From the NCBI RefSeq assembly GCF_902506325.1, contig NZ_LR732328.1, forward strand, positions 927,071 through 991,070: a stretch of 64,000 nt of DNA. The letters run 5' to 3'. The stretch is from Limnobacter sp. 130 (GTDB lineage Bacteria; Pseudomonadota; Gammaproteobacteria; Burkholderiales; Burkholderiaceae_B). Shown here in pieces: positions 45,759 through 54,056 of this stretch. Numbering within the stretch: the first letter of the stretch is position 1; the number at the start of each line of letters is the position of its first letter. The notes under the pieces are model-generated. The model searched no databases. It saw nothing but the letters and a program-made list of their open reading frames with translations, and was not told where the DNA came from. The translations under genes and the position numbers were made by a program.

Positions 45759-47381
45759 TTAGCCCTTGTTACTTCTCGCCTGCTTCGCACCCTGACGAAT
45801 CAACAAAAAGATAGGTACCAGCGCGATCATCACAATCATCAGCGCTGGTACCGCTGCTTCTGTCAAACGTTCATCCGAGGCGAACTGATACGACCGCACA
45901 GCCAGGGTATCGAAATCAAACGGCCGCAACACCAAAGTGGCTGGCAACTCTTTGATGACATCGACGATCACCAGCAACATACCGGTGGCGACCGATCCCT
46001 TGAGCACCGGCAAATGTACGTGCCAAAGCACCTGCCTTGGCGTTCTACCCAAGATGCGGGCCGACTCATCAATGTGTTTGGTAATTTGCTGCAAGCCAGA
46101 ATCAACCGATTGCAAAGCAGCCGACGTAAACCGCACGTTGTAGGCATAAACCAATGCCAGAACGCTGCCCGTCAAAGCTGGCACCTGCCAACCCATGTCG
46201 TAGGTAAAGCGATCCACAGTGGCCAAAGGCAACAAAATGGCAATGGCCAAAATTGCTCCGGGCACACCGTATCCAAGTGAAATCAAACGGTAAATGGCAG
46301 TGACCCACCACACTTGTGCCTGCCGTTTTACATAAGCCAAAAATACTGCAAGCACCACAGCCACCATGGCTGCCATACCGCCCAGCAAGGCGGAATGATA
46401 AGCCCACTTCAAACTATTGGACCAATCGATTGATGTGTCTACATCCACCACCAGTGCCAGAAGTATCAGAACTGGCAACACAAAACCCAATATAAAAGGC
46501 ATGACCGATAAAAATACAACCCACGCTGCTTGAGCGCCCTTCAACCGTTTGCGCTCTATTACGCTGCCCTTGCCCGACTGCGTGTAAAACTGCGCACGGC
46601 CCCGTGCTTTTGACTCGAACACAATCAGTGCCAGCATGACCGCCAGCAACATCACAGCCAACAGGGCCGCGCTTTCACGATCACCCAGATTCAGCCAAGT
46701 ATTGAAAATTGCCGTGGTGAAGGTGCGCACGCCGAAGTAGGACAATGCACCGTACTCCGCCAAGGTCTCCATAAGCACCAAAGTAAGGCCAACCACCCAA
46801 GCCGGTCGCGCCACGGGCAAACCAACCTTCAGGAACGCGCTGGTTGCGCTGTGGCCCAAGGAGCGGGCTGCATCCAGCATCGAGGGGCTGCGCCCCAGAA
46901 ATGCAGTACGTGCCATGATGTAAACATACGGATACAAGACAAAACTGAGCACCAAAATTGCGCCAGTGGTGGATCGAATCTCGGGAATTCTGAATTCACT
47001 ACCCAAAACTTCCCGCAGACTGCTGGCCAGCCAGCCAGAATACTGAAGTGCGTCCGTATAGGCATACGCAATCACATACGAAGGCATGGCCATGGGCAGC
47101 AACAACAACCATTCAAGCCATTTACGCCCTGGAAACTCATGTGCAGACACCCACCAGGCGGGCAAGACACCCATGGTACTGGTCAAAATAACAACACCTA
47201 TACACAGGTAGATTGTTTGCCCAATAAGGTCGGGAAGAATGGTACTGGCCAAATGCGTAAGCACCTGAGGAGCTTGAAACAGACTAAAGCCGGCCAAGCC
47301 AAATAAATAGACGAACGGCAGCAACAGCAGCAAAGCCAGTAGCGCTATAGAAATGCGACTTCTTAACCCCAGAGTAAACAA
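45759..47381 (-). CDS. Fe(III)-type ABC transporter permease
   Basis: A long two-domain permease (about 540 residues) of the FbpB/SfuB type with roughly twelve membrane helices. Each half has an EAA-like loop, for example AARSLGHSATSAFLKVGLPVARP and ARILGRTPRQVLWHVHLPVLKG. The start is uncertain: the frame is open to a TTG at 47456 that has no ribosome-binding site and covers a Fur-like sequence, so the TTG at 47381, just before the first membrane helix (ISIALLALLLLLPFVYLFGLAG), is preferred. It is divergent from the ATPase gene. No periplasmic binding protein is encoded in the window. Confidence 0.85.
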   Translation of the reverse strand: MFTLGLRSRISIALLALLLLLPFVYLFGLAGFSLFQAPQVLTHLASTILPDLIGQTIYLCIGVVILTSTMGVLPAWWVSAHEFPGRKWLEWLLLLPMAMPSYVIAYAYTDALQYSGWLASSLREVLGSEFRIPEIRSTTGAILVLSFVLYPYVYIMARTAFLGRSPSMLDAARSLGHSATSAFLKVGLPVARPAWVVGLTLVLMETLAEYGALSYFGVRTFTTAIFNTWLNLGDRESAALLAVMLLAVMLALIVFESKARGRAQFYTQSGKGSVIERKRLKGAQAAWVVFLSVMPFILGFVLPVLILLALVVDVDTSIDWSNSLKWAYHSALLGGMAAMVAVVLAVFLAYVKRQAQVWWVTAIYRLISLGYGVPGAILAIAILLPLATVDRFTYDMGWQVPALTGSVLALVYAYNVRFTSAALQSVDSGLQQITKHIDESARILGRTPRQVLWHVHLPVLKGSVATGMLLVIVDVIKELPATLVLRPFDFDTLAVRSYQFASDERLTEAAVPALMIVMIALVPIFLLIRQGAKQARSNKG

Positions 47382-47408
47382 ACCAACCGCCCAGACATGG
47401 CAAAATAG

Positions 47409-47431
47409 AAGTGAGAATGATTTTACTTTAA
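47409..47431. promoter_or_regulatory. Weak Fur-box-like sequence
   Basis: GAGAATGATTTTACTTTAA at 47413-47431 matches the left half of the Fur consensus well (GATAATGAT) but the right half poorly, about 11 of 19 positions. It lies in the gap between the divergent permease and ATPase genes of an iron-type transporter, where a Fur site would be expected. Confidence 0.35.
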
Positions 47432-47497
47432 GTTCATGCAGATCACCGGAACCCAAGGTGAACTGCGTGGTAATCAGACCACGGCGCCACAGAAAAA

Positions 47498-48550
47498 ATG
47501 AAACAATCCACAGCCCTGAGCATCAATGAATTGAGCATTCTGTACCCAGGGGGCAGTGCCCCTGCCGTTCGAAATGTCAGTTTTGAACTGGCTCAAGGTG
47601 AAATTGCTTGTTTGCTCGGCCCCTCCGGTTGCGGGAAAACCACCCTGCTTCGCGCGATCGCGGGGTTTTTGATGCCCACCCAAGGCAATATTTTGCTGAA
47701 AGGTGAAAAAGCCAGCCAACCAGGTAAAGTACGCAGCCCTGAGAACCGCAATGTGGGCGTCGTTTTTCAGGACTATGCCCTGTTTCCCCACCTTAGCGTT
47801 CGAAAGAATATTGAGTTTGGGCTGCACAAACGAAGTGAGCAGGATAAGCGCAATCGAAGTGGTGAACTGCTGGCATTGATCGGTCTGGAAGCCTTGGCCG
47901 ACAGATACCCCCACGAACTTTCGGGCGGTCAGCAACAACGCGTTGCGTTGGCACGCGCCCTTGCACCCAAGCCCACATTGATTTTGCTCGACGAGCCTTT
48001 TTCCAACCTTGACGTCGAGCTGAAAGAGCGCCTGACATTTGAAGTTCGGGAAATATTGAAAGCGGAGAACATGAGCGCCATTTTGGTAACCCACGACCAA
48101 CATGAAGCCTTCAGCATGGCAGATCGCATCGGCGTGATGCACGCCGGTGAGTTGCAGCAATGGGGATCGTCTTACAGCCTCTATCACCAACCCAACTCAC
48201 GCATGGTGGCTGATTTTATCGGTCAAGGTGTGTTTTTACCTGGCAAGAAAACTGAACAAGGTTTGCAAATTGAATTGGCTCATCTTCGTTTGACTGAAGA
48301 CCAGCTTCCCGAAAGCGACGAGTTTGATGTGTTGATTCGTCCGGATGACATTATTCACGATGACGCCAGCCCGATGCTGGCCAAAGTGGTCCGCAAGTCT
48401 TTTCGTGGTGCGGATTTTCTATACACCCTTGAGCTGGAAAGCGGTGTGCATGTGTTGGCCTTGGTGCCAAGCCACCACAACCATGCAATAGGCGAACCCA
48501 TCGGGATCAAGCTGGAGCTTGATCACGTGATCACTTTTGACAGGATTTAA
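47498..48550 (+). CDS. Fe(III)-type ABC transporter ATP-binding protein
   Basis: A 350-residue ABC ATPase. Walker A is GPSGCGKTTLL, the signature LSGGQQQRVALARALA, Walker B LILLDEPFSNLD, and the H-loop VTHDQHEAF. The C-terminal part beyond residue 240 is a TOBE-like domain typical of FbpC, PotA and MalK relatives. With the divergent FbpB-type permease it should form a ferric-iron importer, although related importers carry sulfate, spermidine or phosphonates. The ribosome-binding site is weak; a small hairpin CGTGGT-N6-ACCACG lies 14 bases before the ATG. Its stop abuts the convergent gene at 48551. Confidence 0.87.
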   Translation: MKQSTALSINELSILYPGGSAPAVRNVSFELAQGEIACLLGPSGCGKTTLLRAIAGFLMPTQGNILLKGEKASQPGKVRSPENRNVGVVFQDYALFPHLSVRKNIEFGLHKRSEQDKRNRSGELLALIGLEALADRYPHELSGGQQQRVALARALAPKPTLILLDEPFSNLDVELKERLTFEVREILKAENMSAILVTHDQHEAFSMADRIGVMHAGELQQWGSSYSLYHQPNSRMVADFIGQGVFLPGKKTEQGLQIELAHLRLTEDQLPESDEFDVLIRPDDIIHDDASPMLAKVVRKSFRGADFLYTLELESGVHVLALVPSHHNHAIGEPIGIKLELDHVITFDRI

Positions 48551-49384
48551 TTATCCCAGGTCGGACGATCCTGGGCCACTGGTGGGCAGGCCGCCATCTA
48601 CGTCGGCATTGCTGGCTGTAGAACTGATCGACGAGGCACCACCCGCAGACGCAAAAAGCTCGGAGGCTTCTTGAATGCTATTGGGGCTGGAGAAATCCAG
48701 TGTGAGCGGGAAGGCTTCAGGGGAGGTAAACAGCGCGTCCAGCGTGGCCGCAAAAGCCAGGGAATGAGAGCTTCCAGCCAATTCGGGCTGAGCAAACAAA
48801 CCTGAATCTATTTGCATGGAGGTTAGCAATGAGTCAACATCAAATGCGGACACCTCTTGTACCGCATTGTTTACCTCATTGGACAACTCACCAAACACGT
48901 CTTGGCTCAAAGTGTTCAAGTCAAGCACCTGTGCTTGAATATCGGCGATAAGCTGAGTCAACTCCGAGTGACTGAGTTCGCCATCCAAAGCATGCTTCAC
49001 GCGCGGCATGACATCTAAAAGTTCAGAGTTCAAGGCTTCAAAGGACACTTGTTCATTCATGGTGTTCAGAATTCCTGCAGAATCTGCGTTGGCAAGCAAG
49101 GCCGGGTCTACGCTGGCCAGACTTGACGAACTTTCAAATACGCTGACATCACTGACACAAGCCTGAGAAATGCTTCGCAGTTCGCCAAATCCGAGAGACG
49201 GTGCGCTGGAAAACTCTTTGGGATCCAGACCATCAGCCGAGGAAAAAGCAATTCTGGACGACGCAGCAGATGGTTCGTAACTGTCAAAAAACTCAATCGT
49301 CGCTCGACTGACAGGGTCGCGCAATTCTCCAGCGGAGTAGCTGAGATCGGTCTGCACTGACAATTGAATGACGGAATTTGACAT
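48551..49384 (-). CDS. Acidic low-complexity protein, putative T1SS cargo
   Basis: A 277-residue protein of unknown family. It is acidic, Ser/Ala/Asp-rich and has almost no basic residues or cysteines, and no signal peptide, which fits a non-Sec exported protein. A central helical region (ELTQLIADIQAQVLDLNTL, then DVFGELSNEVNNAV) resembles a segment of the repeat protein encoded just upstream (SVFDNLSGDVQSQV). The C-terminus is Gly/Ser/Asp-rich (ADVDGGLPTSGPGSSDLG). No RTX nonapeptide (GGxGxDxxx) is seen. It is the last gene of the type I secretion locus, so export by that system is the working hypothesis. Confidence 0.65.
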   Translation of the reverse strand: MSNSVIQLSVQTDLSYSAGELRDPVSRATIEFFDSYEPSAASSRIAFSSADGLDPKEFSSAPSLGFGELRSISQACVSDVSVFESSSSLASVDPALLANADSAGILNTMNEQVSFEALNSELLDVMPRVKHALDGELSHSELTQLIADIQAQVLDLNTLSQDVFGELSNEVNNAVQEVSAFDVDSLLTSMQIDSGLFAQPELAGSSHSLAFAATLDALFTSPEAFPLTLDFSSPNSIQEASELFASAGGASSISSTASNADVDGGLPTSGPGSSDLG

Positions 49385-49388
49385 AAAC

Positions 49389-49441
49389 CCAATTTTTTTG
49401 GTGACGTTCTATCATTTTATACGATAGGCCACTCAAATTGG
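49389..49441. repeat. Nested inverted repeats in the 5' leader
   Basis: An outer pair CCAATTT (49389-49395)/AAATTGG (49435-49441) encloses an inner pair CTATC (49409-49413)/GATAG (49423-49427). It lies just before the start of the 277-residue gene on the minus strand. This could be a leader RNA structure; it has no T-run of terminator type on that strand. Confidence 0.4.
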
Positions 49442-49444
49442 ATT

Positions 49445-49474
49445 CAAAACTACCCCCCATCAAAAAAGGGGGAG
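49445..49474 (-). terminator. Likely terminator after the repeat-protein gene
   Basis: GGGGG/CCCCC arms at 49454-49458 and 49468-49472 with a 9-base loop form a stable hairpin a few bases past the stop at 49479, followed on the minus strand by TAGTTTTG. It may terminate or attenuate transcription into the downstream 277-residue gene. Confidence 0.55.
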
Positions 49475-49478
49475 AGTT

Positions 49479-50864
49479 TTATTTATTTTGATCCAGAGAA
49501 CCCAGCAATCCGTCCAAAGCACCGCCCTCGGTGCCAGCGCTGGAAGATATTCCACTGCTGAGTGAATCCAGCAAGCCAGAATCAGATTCACTTGAAGAGC
49601 TACTCAACCCAGACAGCAGGCCTCCGCCATCAGTGATCGGCTCCAGTATGGGATCCAGCAAGGGATCGGTGATGTCGGTGACCGGGTCGGTGATATCGGT
49701 GATGGTATCGACAATTGGATCAACAACCGGGTCGGTGATATCGGTGATGGTATCGACAATTGGATCAACAACCGGGTCGGTGATGTCGGTGATGGTATCG
49801 ACAATTGGATCAACAACCGGATCGGTGATGTCGGTGATGGTATCGACAATTGGATCAACAACCGGATCGGTAATGTCGGTAATCGTGTCGATGATTGGAT
49901 CAACAACCGGATCGGTAATGTCGGTAATCGTGTCAATGATTCCTGTCACCGGATCAGTGATCGGAGACAAATCCAGGTCTGGCAGGGAACCCACCAAGGA
50001 CACGATCTCATCGAATGTCGAATCAAGATTCAACAAGCTGTCGAGCTGAGGGTTGGCGCCAACATTGATTGTTCCCAACAGATCGGTCAAAACAGTTGAA
50101 ACTTCCCCGGCATCTTGGAAAATATTCAAACCCAAATCGCCGCTTGGCAACCCGGTTTGTGAAGAGACCTGGCTTTGAACATCACCACTCAGGTTATCGA
50201 ACACAGAATCGAAAGTACTGTTCAACAGATTGATTTGATCCAATACAGAATCAATGGCTGCTTGCAGATTCTCTGGGCCGGGGTTTTGATCCAGACCAGC
50301 GATCAGGCTGTTCAATGCATCATCCGGATTTATTCCACCACCGCCTTCCAGCATGGCCATCAGTTGCGCGAATTCGGCTGAAACAGGCACCATCGAACCG
50401 TCGGAATTGCCAACAGGCTTTAGCAGAGGCAGATCTGAAACGTTTGAAGTACCCGACATCTGCGCGAAAGCCTTGTCACCCAAGCCCGCCAAAGTTGCCG
50501 ATTCACCCACCGATGCTTTACCAAAGGTAACCGGGGCAGCACTGGCCACTTGTGCAGCCATACCCATTGCACTTGACGCACCACTTGTATCAGCCGCCGC
50601 AACGGCGCCCAACAAGCCCGCACCTGAATAGGCAGGCGATAAACCCGAAAATCCGCTGCCCGCGCCGGGCGAAGTGGAAAACTGGTTCTTTGCAGCATTA
50701 CCGGAAAAACCAGTATTGGCACCCAAACCTTCGAAATCAGATGTATTAAGAGTCGATTGGAGAAACTGCATGTTCAGCGCAGAGGGATCGGCGAGCTGCT
50801 GTTCAGCGCGCTCAACAGCCAAATCCTCAGCTGTACTCTTGGTGTTTTGAATGTCGTCGCCCAT
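49479..50864 (-). CDS. Repeat-containing acidic protein, putative T1SS cargo
   Basis: A 461-residue protein of unknown family. The first 170 residues are Ala/Gly/Ser-rich; a middle helical part contains SVFDNLSGDVQSQV. From about residue 305 comes a 15-residue repeat, DPVVDPIVDTITDIT, present about five times plus degenerate edges, encoded by 45-bp DNA repeats. The C-terminus is Ser/Gly/Leu-rich (GLLSGLSSS, GGALDGLLGSLDQNK). There is no signal peptide, no Cys, and only a few basic residues, as in many type I secretion substrates. The regular Asp could bind calcium (speculative). The ATG at 50864 follows AGAGGAA. It lies downstream of the secretion genes. Confidence 0.7.
   Translation of the reverse strand: MGDDIQNTKSTAEDLAVERAEQQLADPSALNMQFLQSTLNTSDFEGLGANTGFSGNAAKNQFSTSPGAGSGFSGLSPAYSGAGLLGAVAAADTSGASSAMGMAAQVASAAPVTFGKASVGESATLAGLGDKAFAQMSGTSNVSDLPLLKPVGNSDGSMVPVSAEFAQLMAMLEGGGGINPDDALNSLIAGLDQNPGPENLQAAIDSVLDQINLLNSTFDSVFDNLSGDVQSQVSSQTGLPSGDLGLNIFQDAGEVSTVLTDLLGTINVGANPQLDSLLNLDSTFDEIVSLVGSLPDLDLSPITDPVTGIIDTITDITDPVVDPIIDTITDITDPVVDPIVDTITDITDPVVDPIVDTITDITDPVVDPIVDTITDITDPVVDPIVDTITDITDPVTDITDPLLDPILEPITDGGGLLSGLSSSSSESDSGLLDSLSSGISSSAGTEGGALDGLLGSLDQNK
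49681..49949. repeat. 45-bp in-frame tandem repeats
   Basis: Five full 45-bp units start at 49681, 49726, 49771, 49816 and 49861, with a diverged sixth at 49906. Units at 49726-49860 are nearly identical, differing mostly at third positions; those at the right end are more diverged. Each unit encodes 15 residues of the acidic repeat protein on the minus strand. Confidence 0.95.
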
Positions 50865-50943
50865 TTTTGTCGTTCCTCTGGGAATCGCCCCGTTCACGCC
50901 AGTTTCTCAGGGTTTGAACCCTGCGAATGGATGAATTAAGGCA

Positions 50944-50980
50944 GTAAAGTGCCCCTGTTTTCACAGTGTGGGCACTTTAC
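50944..50980. repeat. Stable hairpin between tolC-like and repeat-protein genes
   Basis: GTAAAGTGCCC (50944-50954) and GGGCACTTTAC (50970-50980) form a perfect 11-bp stem, with CTGT/ACAG able to extend it inside the loop. No T-run follows on the minus strand. It could stabilise or process the operon mRNA, or limit readthrough from secretion genes to the putative cargo gene. Confidence 0.7.
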
Positions 50981-50997
50981 CTACAAAAATCAAGACT

Positions 50998-52689
50998 TTA
51001 CCGATAAAACCGAGGGTCTAGAACGGGTGCTGGCTTCAAGCTCGGACGCAACTCTTTTTCTGCTGCGCTACCCTGCACACGGCTACGCTCCGAACTTTTT
51101 TCGATTTCCAGCCGTTGCGCCGGGGTGAGAACAAAGCCAGCGGCCTTTTCCACCTCGGTTTGGCTGACATCCAAACCAAGCTTCTCGGCAATTTTTTGAT
51201 CCGCTGGGCTGCTTGCAATATCAGCCGTGTCTTTCAAGCTGCTTTCCAATCGCTCACGCTCGGGGGTTTTTGAGAAAAACAACTCGAACCAGTCACCCTC
51301 TGCACCTGCAGTCGGCATCAACAAACCCATGGCATGCATCAAGCGGAAACCTGCATCTCTCGCATCAAATACTGCATTGATGTACGCGATCAACACGTTG
51401 AAATATTCAACTTGCGCATCCAGCATCACGATCACGGTTTCGCGACCAAAATCACGAAGGCGTTTACGATTCTTGAATACCTGCAAGGAATCTGCATAGG
51501 CGCCACGCAAAGTAACCGAACGCGATTGACCTGCGTTCCACTTGCCCCATTGAAAACGGACACTTTCCTCAACCCGCAACCGGGCAGCAGCAAGCTGGGC
51601 GCGTCGTGTATCAATTGTGGCGGCGGCCTGGTTAACACGGGCCACCTGCTCGCCGCCAGAGAACGCGCTGTATTGCAAACGCAAATTCACCGAACTGTCG
51701 GTTCTATCACCAGTAAACGGGTCAGGCTCACCAAAAAATTGCTGAATACCGACCAGGTTTAAAGAGGGATACAAGCTCGCATCTTCGGCCGTGTAGTTGT
51801 GCCGGGCTTTCACAATCTGACTTTCAGCGACACGAATTTCCGGATTGGAAAACAAGGCTTTGGTAACGGCCTCATCCACCAACTGCGGCAACATATTGCG
51901 CTGAATCTCCAATTCTGGCACGTTGTACCCTTCCGGATACACACCGAAGTAACGGAAGTAAGTGGCGCGCGCCTCTTCAAACTGCCCCTCAAAGTTCACC
52001 AAACGGTCTCGGGTCACGGCCAAACGTGCCTTTGCGAACTGCGCATCGGTGACACCGCTGCCGCCCAATTCAACCCGGCGTTCTTCCAAGGCCAACAACT
52101 GCGCAACTGCCGCCTCTGCCGCACGTGAAGCCTCAACCAACAAGGCATTGCGAGACAGGGTGCTGCTGGCCAGAAAGCTTTCAAGCACCACATCTTGAAT
52201 CGTTCGTACGAATTGCCCATCGGCAATTGTTCCGTCCGTCTCGGCTGCTTTCACCCTCGCGGTAATTCGACCTGCGGTGTAAATGGGTTGGGTAACCGTG
52301 ATATCGGTCGATTGCCGGTTGGTTACAGTTGAGCTGGAGCTTGCATTTGCCCCCACAGTAATTTTTGGGTAATAGGCCGCTCTGGCGCCATCCTCAATAA
52401 ACTGCGATGCATTCACATTAATGCGAGAGGTAACAATTTCAGGGTTGGTTCGCAACATGTTCAGAAAGCGAATTTTGGTGAGCTCTTCCTTGCTCATCTT
52501 TGCGGCTTCGGCAGGGGCAATTCGGCGGGCACGAAACTCATTGTTGTCGTTGCCCACATTGGCGGAAGGTGCTTCACGCTCGGGCAGGTCTTGCGCACCC
52601 ACTGGAAATGCAAGAAGGCCCGCAATCAGCACACACAGTGCTTTGCGAGCCCATACGCCCCCCTGGGTCATGTCCAATTGTTTTGTCAT
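50998..52689 (-). CDS. TolC-family outer membrane protein of T1SS
   Basis: A 563-residue outer membrane efflux protein. It has a Sec signal peptide (ALCVLIAGLLAFPVGAQ) and the TolC architecture of two similar halves with long helices; visible family segments include ISRINVNASQFIEDGARAAYYPKI-like entry strands, ITVTQPIYTAGRITARVKAAE, and LRLQYSAFSGGEQVARVNQAAATI. The C-terminal 90 residues after the second OEP repeat are an extension rich in charged residues. It is the third component of the ABC-HlyD-TolC set encoded in order on this strand, 8 bp after the HlyD gene. A second Met six codons in is an alternative start. Confidence 0.9.
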   Translation of the reverse strand: MTKQLDMTQGGVWARKALCVLIAGLLAFPVGAQDLPEREAPSANVGNDNNEFRARRIAPAEAAKMSKEELTKIRFLNMLRTNPEIVTSRINVNASQFIEDGARAAYYPKITVGANASSSSTVTNRQSTDITVTQPIYTAGRITARVKAAETDGTIADGQFVRTIQDVVLESFLASSTLSRNALLVEASRAAEAAVAQLLALEERRVELGGSGVTDAQFAKARLAVTRDRLVNFEGQFEEARATYFRYFGVYPEGYNVPELEIQRNMLPQLVDEAVTKALFSNPEIRVAESQIVKARHNYTAEDASLYPSLNLVGIQQFFGEPDPFTGDRTDSSVNLRLQYSAFSGGEQVARVNQAAATIDTRRAQLAAARLRVEESVRFQWGKWNAGQSRSVTLRGAYADSLQVFKNRKRLRDFGRETVIVMLDAQVEYFNVLIAYINAVFDARDAGFRLMHAMGLLMPTAGAEGDWFELFFSKTPERERLESSLKDTADIASSPADQKIAEKLGLDVSQTEVEKAAGFVLTPAQRLEIEKSSERSRVQGSAAEKELRPSLKPAPVLDPRFYR

Positions 52690-52697
52690 GTGTTGCT

Positions 52698-54056
52698 TTA
52701 TGGTTCTCTGAAGGCTTCTTGCTTCAGCTTCAATACAGGTTTTAACAAATAATAAATAAAGGGTTGTGAACCCACATTAATGTCTACTTCGGCAGTCATA
52801 CCCGGAGAAATGCGCAATGGCGCATCGGGGGTTCCAAAAAACGCTTTATCGGTGCTCACGATCAAACGGTAATGTGGGCCGGTTTCCTCGGTTCCTGGGT
52901 CAGTATCTGCGGCAATCTGGGTGACCTTGCCCGGCAACGTGCCATAACGCAAGAAATCGTATGCAGAAACCTTCACTTCTGAAGCCTGATCCATCGTGAC
53001 ATAACCGCGATCGGCAGGAGAAAGTCTGGTTTCTACCACCAATACCTCGTCTACGGGAACCACTTCCATAATCGGTTCGCCCTGGCGTACTACGTTACCC
53101 ACGGCCTGCAATTTCAGGTTTTTAACGACACCGTCAATCGGTGAGCGGATTACCGCACGGTCACGCTGATCACTGGCACGATCAATTTCATCTTTCAAAC
53201 TGGCAAGCTGGCGTTCAAGCGTGGTTAATTCATCTGCAGCCCTGCGGCGGAACTTCCCATCTTCTTCCACGCGGCGGGCACGGCTTTGCCCAACCGAGGC
53301 CTGCGCCGACGCAATGGTTTGGCGCATCGATGCAATTTCGGCAGTCAGGCTGTCATAATCGCGTTTCTTGGTTAGATACTCCAACTGCGACACCAAGCGC
53401 TCACGCACCAGTTCGCGGGTAATCTCCAACTCGCGCAAGGTAGTCACCGAACGGTTCTCCAAGCCTTCAAGTTTGGCCTGCAATTCGCCTACTTTGCCTT
53501 GATTACCCAGCATTTGGCTGTCATTAACGCCCAAAATACCATTCAACTCGGTGATTCGCGCAAGATAGGTCGCCTGCTCAGTGCGGTACAAATCGGGATA
53601 ATCCGCAATAATTTCTGCCGGATACTCTGGCGCTTTGCCTGAGGCCTCGCCCAGCAAACGCGCACGACTCATCTCAAGCGCGGCCCGGCGGCTTTTCAAC
53701 TCTTCAATATTGATACCCGAAGTCGCCAGGTTCAGTTGAACCAACATTGCACCTTCTTTGATCACGTCGCCTTCTTTGACAGCCAATTCCTGAACAATAC
53801 CGCCTTCCAGGTGTTGAATACTTTTGACGCGACTTGAGGGGATAACCTTACCAGGCGCGGTAACCACCTGATCAACACGAATAAACAAGGAGGCAAACAA
53901 AGACAGGGCGATCAAACCCAGTGCAAACCTGCTTTTGGTGTCAAAACCGCCGCCGTTGGGCTTGTACAAGGCTGGCACTTCATAAGGCTTCAGATCATTT
54001 TTGCCGACTTCGGCCAAAGCATTGTTGGACTTCATAATTTCTCGACCTTCGCTCAT
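52698..54056 (-). CDS. HlyD-family membrane fusion protein of T1SS
   Basis: A 452-residue periplasmic adaptor. A short cytoplasmic tail and one membrane helix (FALGLIALSLFASLFIRV) are followed by a lipoyl-like half (VTAPGKVIPSSRVKSIQHLEGG), a long coiled coil (about residues 100-290, e.g. LAKLEGLENRSVTTLRELEITRE-type heptads) and the second lipoyl half plus beta-barrel (RSPIDGVVKNLKL, VLVVETRLSPADRGYV). This is the PrtE/HlyD type. The ATG at 54056 overlaps the stop of the ABC gene by one base (TAATG); an ATG seven codons later, MKSNNALAEVG, has a better upstream purine stretch and is possible. Confidence 0.92.
   Translation of the reverse strand: MSEGREIMKSNNALAEVGKNDLKPYEVPALYKPNGGGFDTKSRFALGLIALSLFASLFIRVDQVVTAPGKVIPSSRVKSIQHLEGGIVQELAVKEGDVIKEGAMLVQLNLATSGINIEELKSRRAALEMSRARLLGEASGKAPEYPAEIIADYPDLYRTEQATYLARITELNGILGVNDSQMLGNQGKVGELQAKLEGLENRSVTTLRELEITRELVRERLVSQLEYLTKKRDYDSLTAEIASMRQTIASAQASVGQSRARRVEEDGKFRRRAADELTTLERQLASLKDEIDRASDQRDRAVIRSPIDGVVKNLKLQAVGNVVRQGEPIMEVVPVDEVLVVETRLSPADRGYVTMDQASEVKVSAYDFLRYGTLPGKVTQIAADTDPGTEETGPHYRLIVSTDKAFFGTPDAPLRISPGMTAEVDINVGSQPFIYYLLKPVLKLKQEAFREP

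Noticed and set aside
49681-49949. Possible CRISPR array
   Set aside because: Repeat units are contiguous without spacers, keep the reading frame in 15-codon steps, and no cas genes are present.
49531-50049. Plus-strand frame with repeated GSVISVMVSTIGSTT
   Set aside because: It is the complement of the 45-bp repeats; the minus-strand frame is longer, acidic, preceded by a ribosome-binding site and set in an operon.
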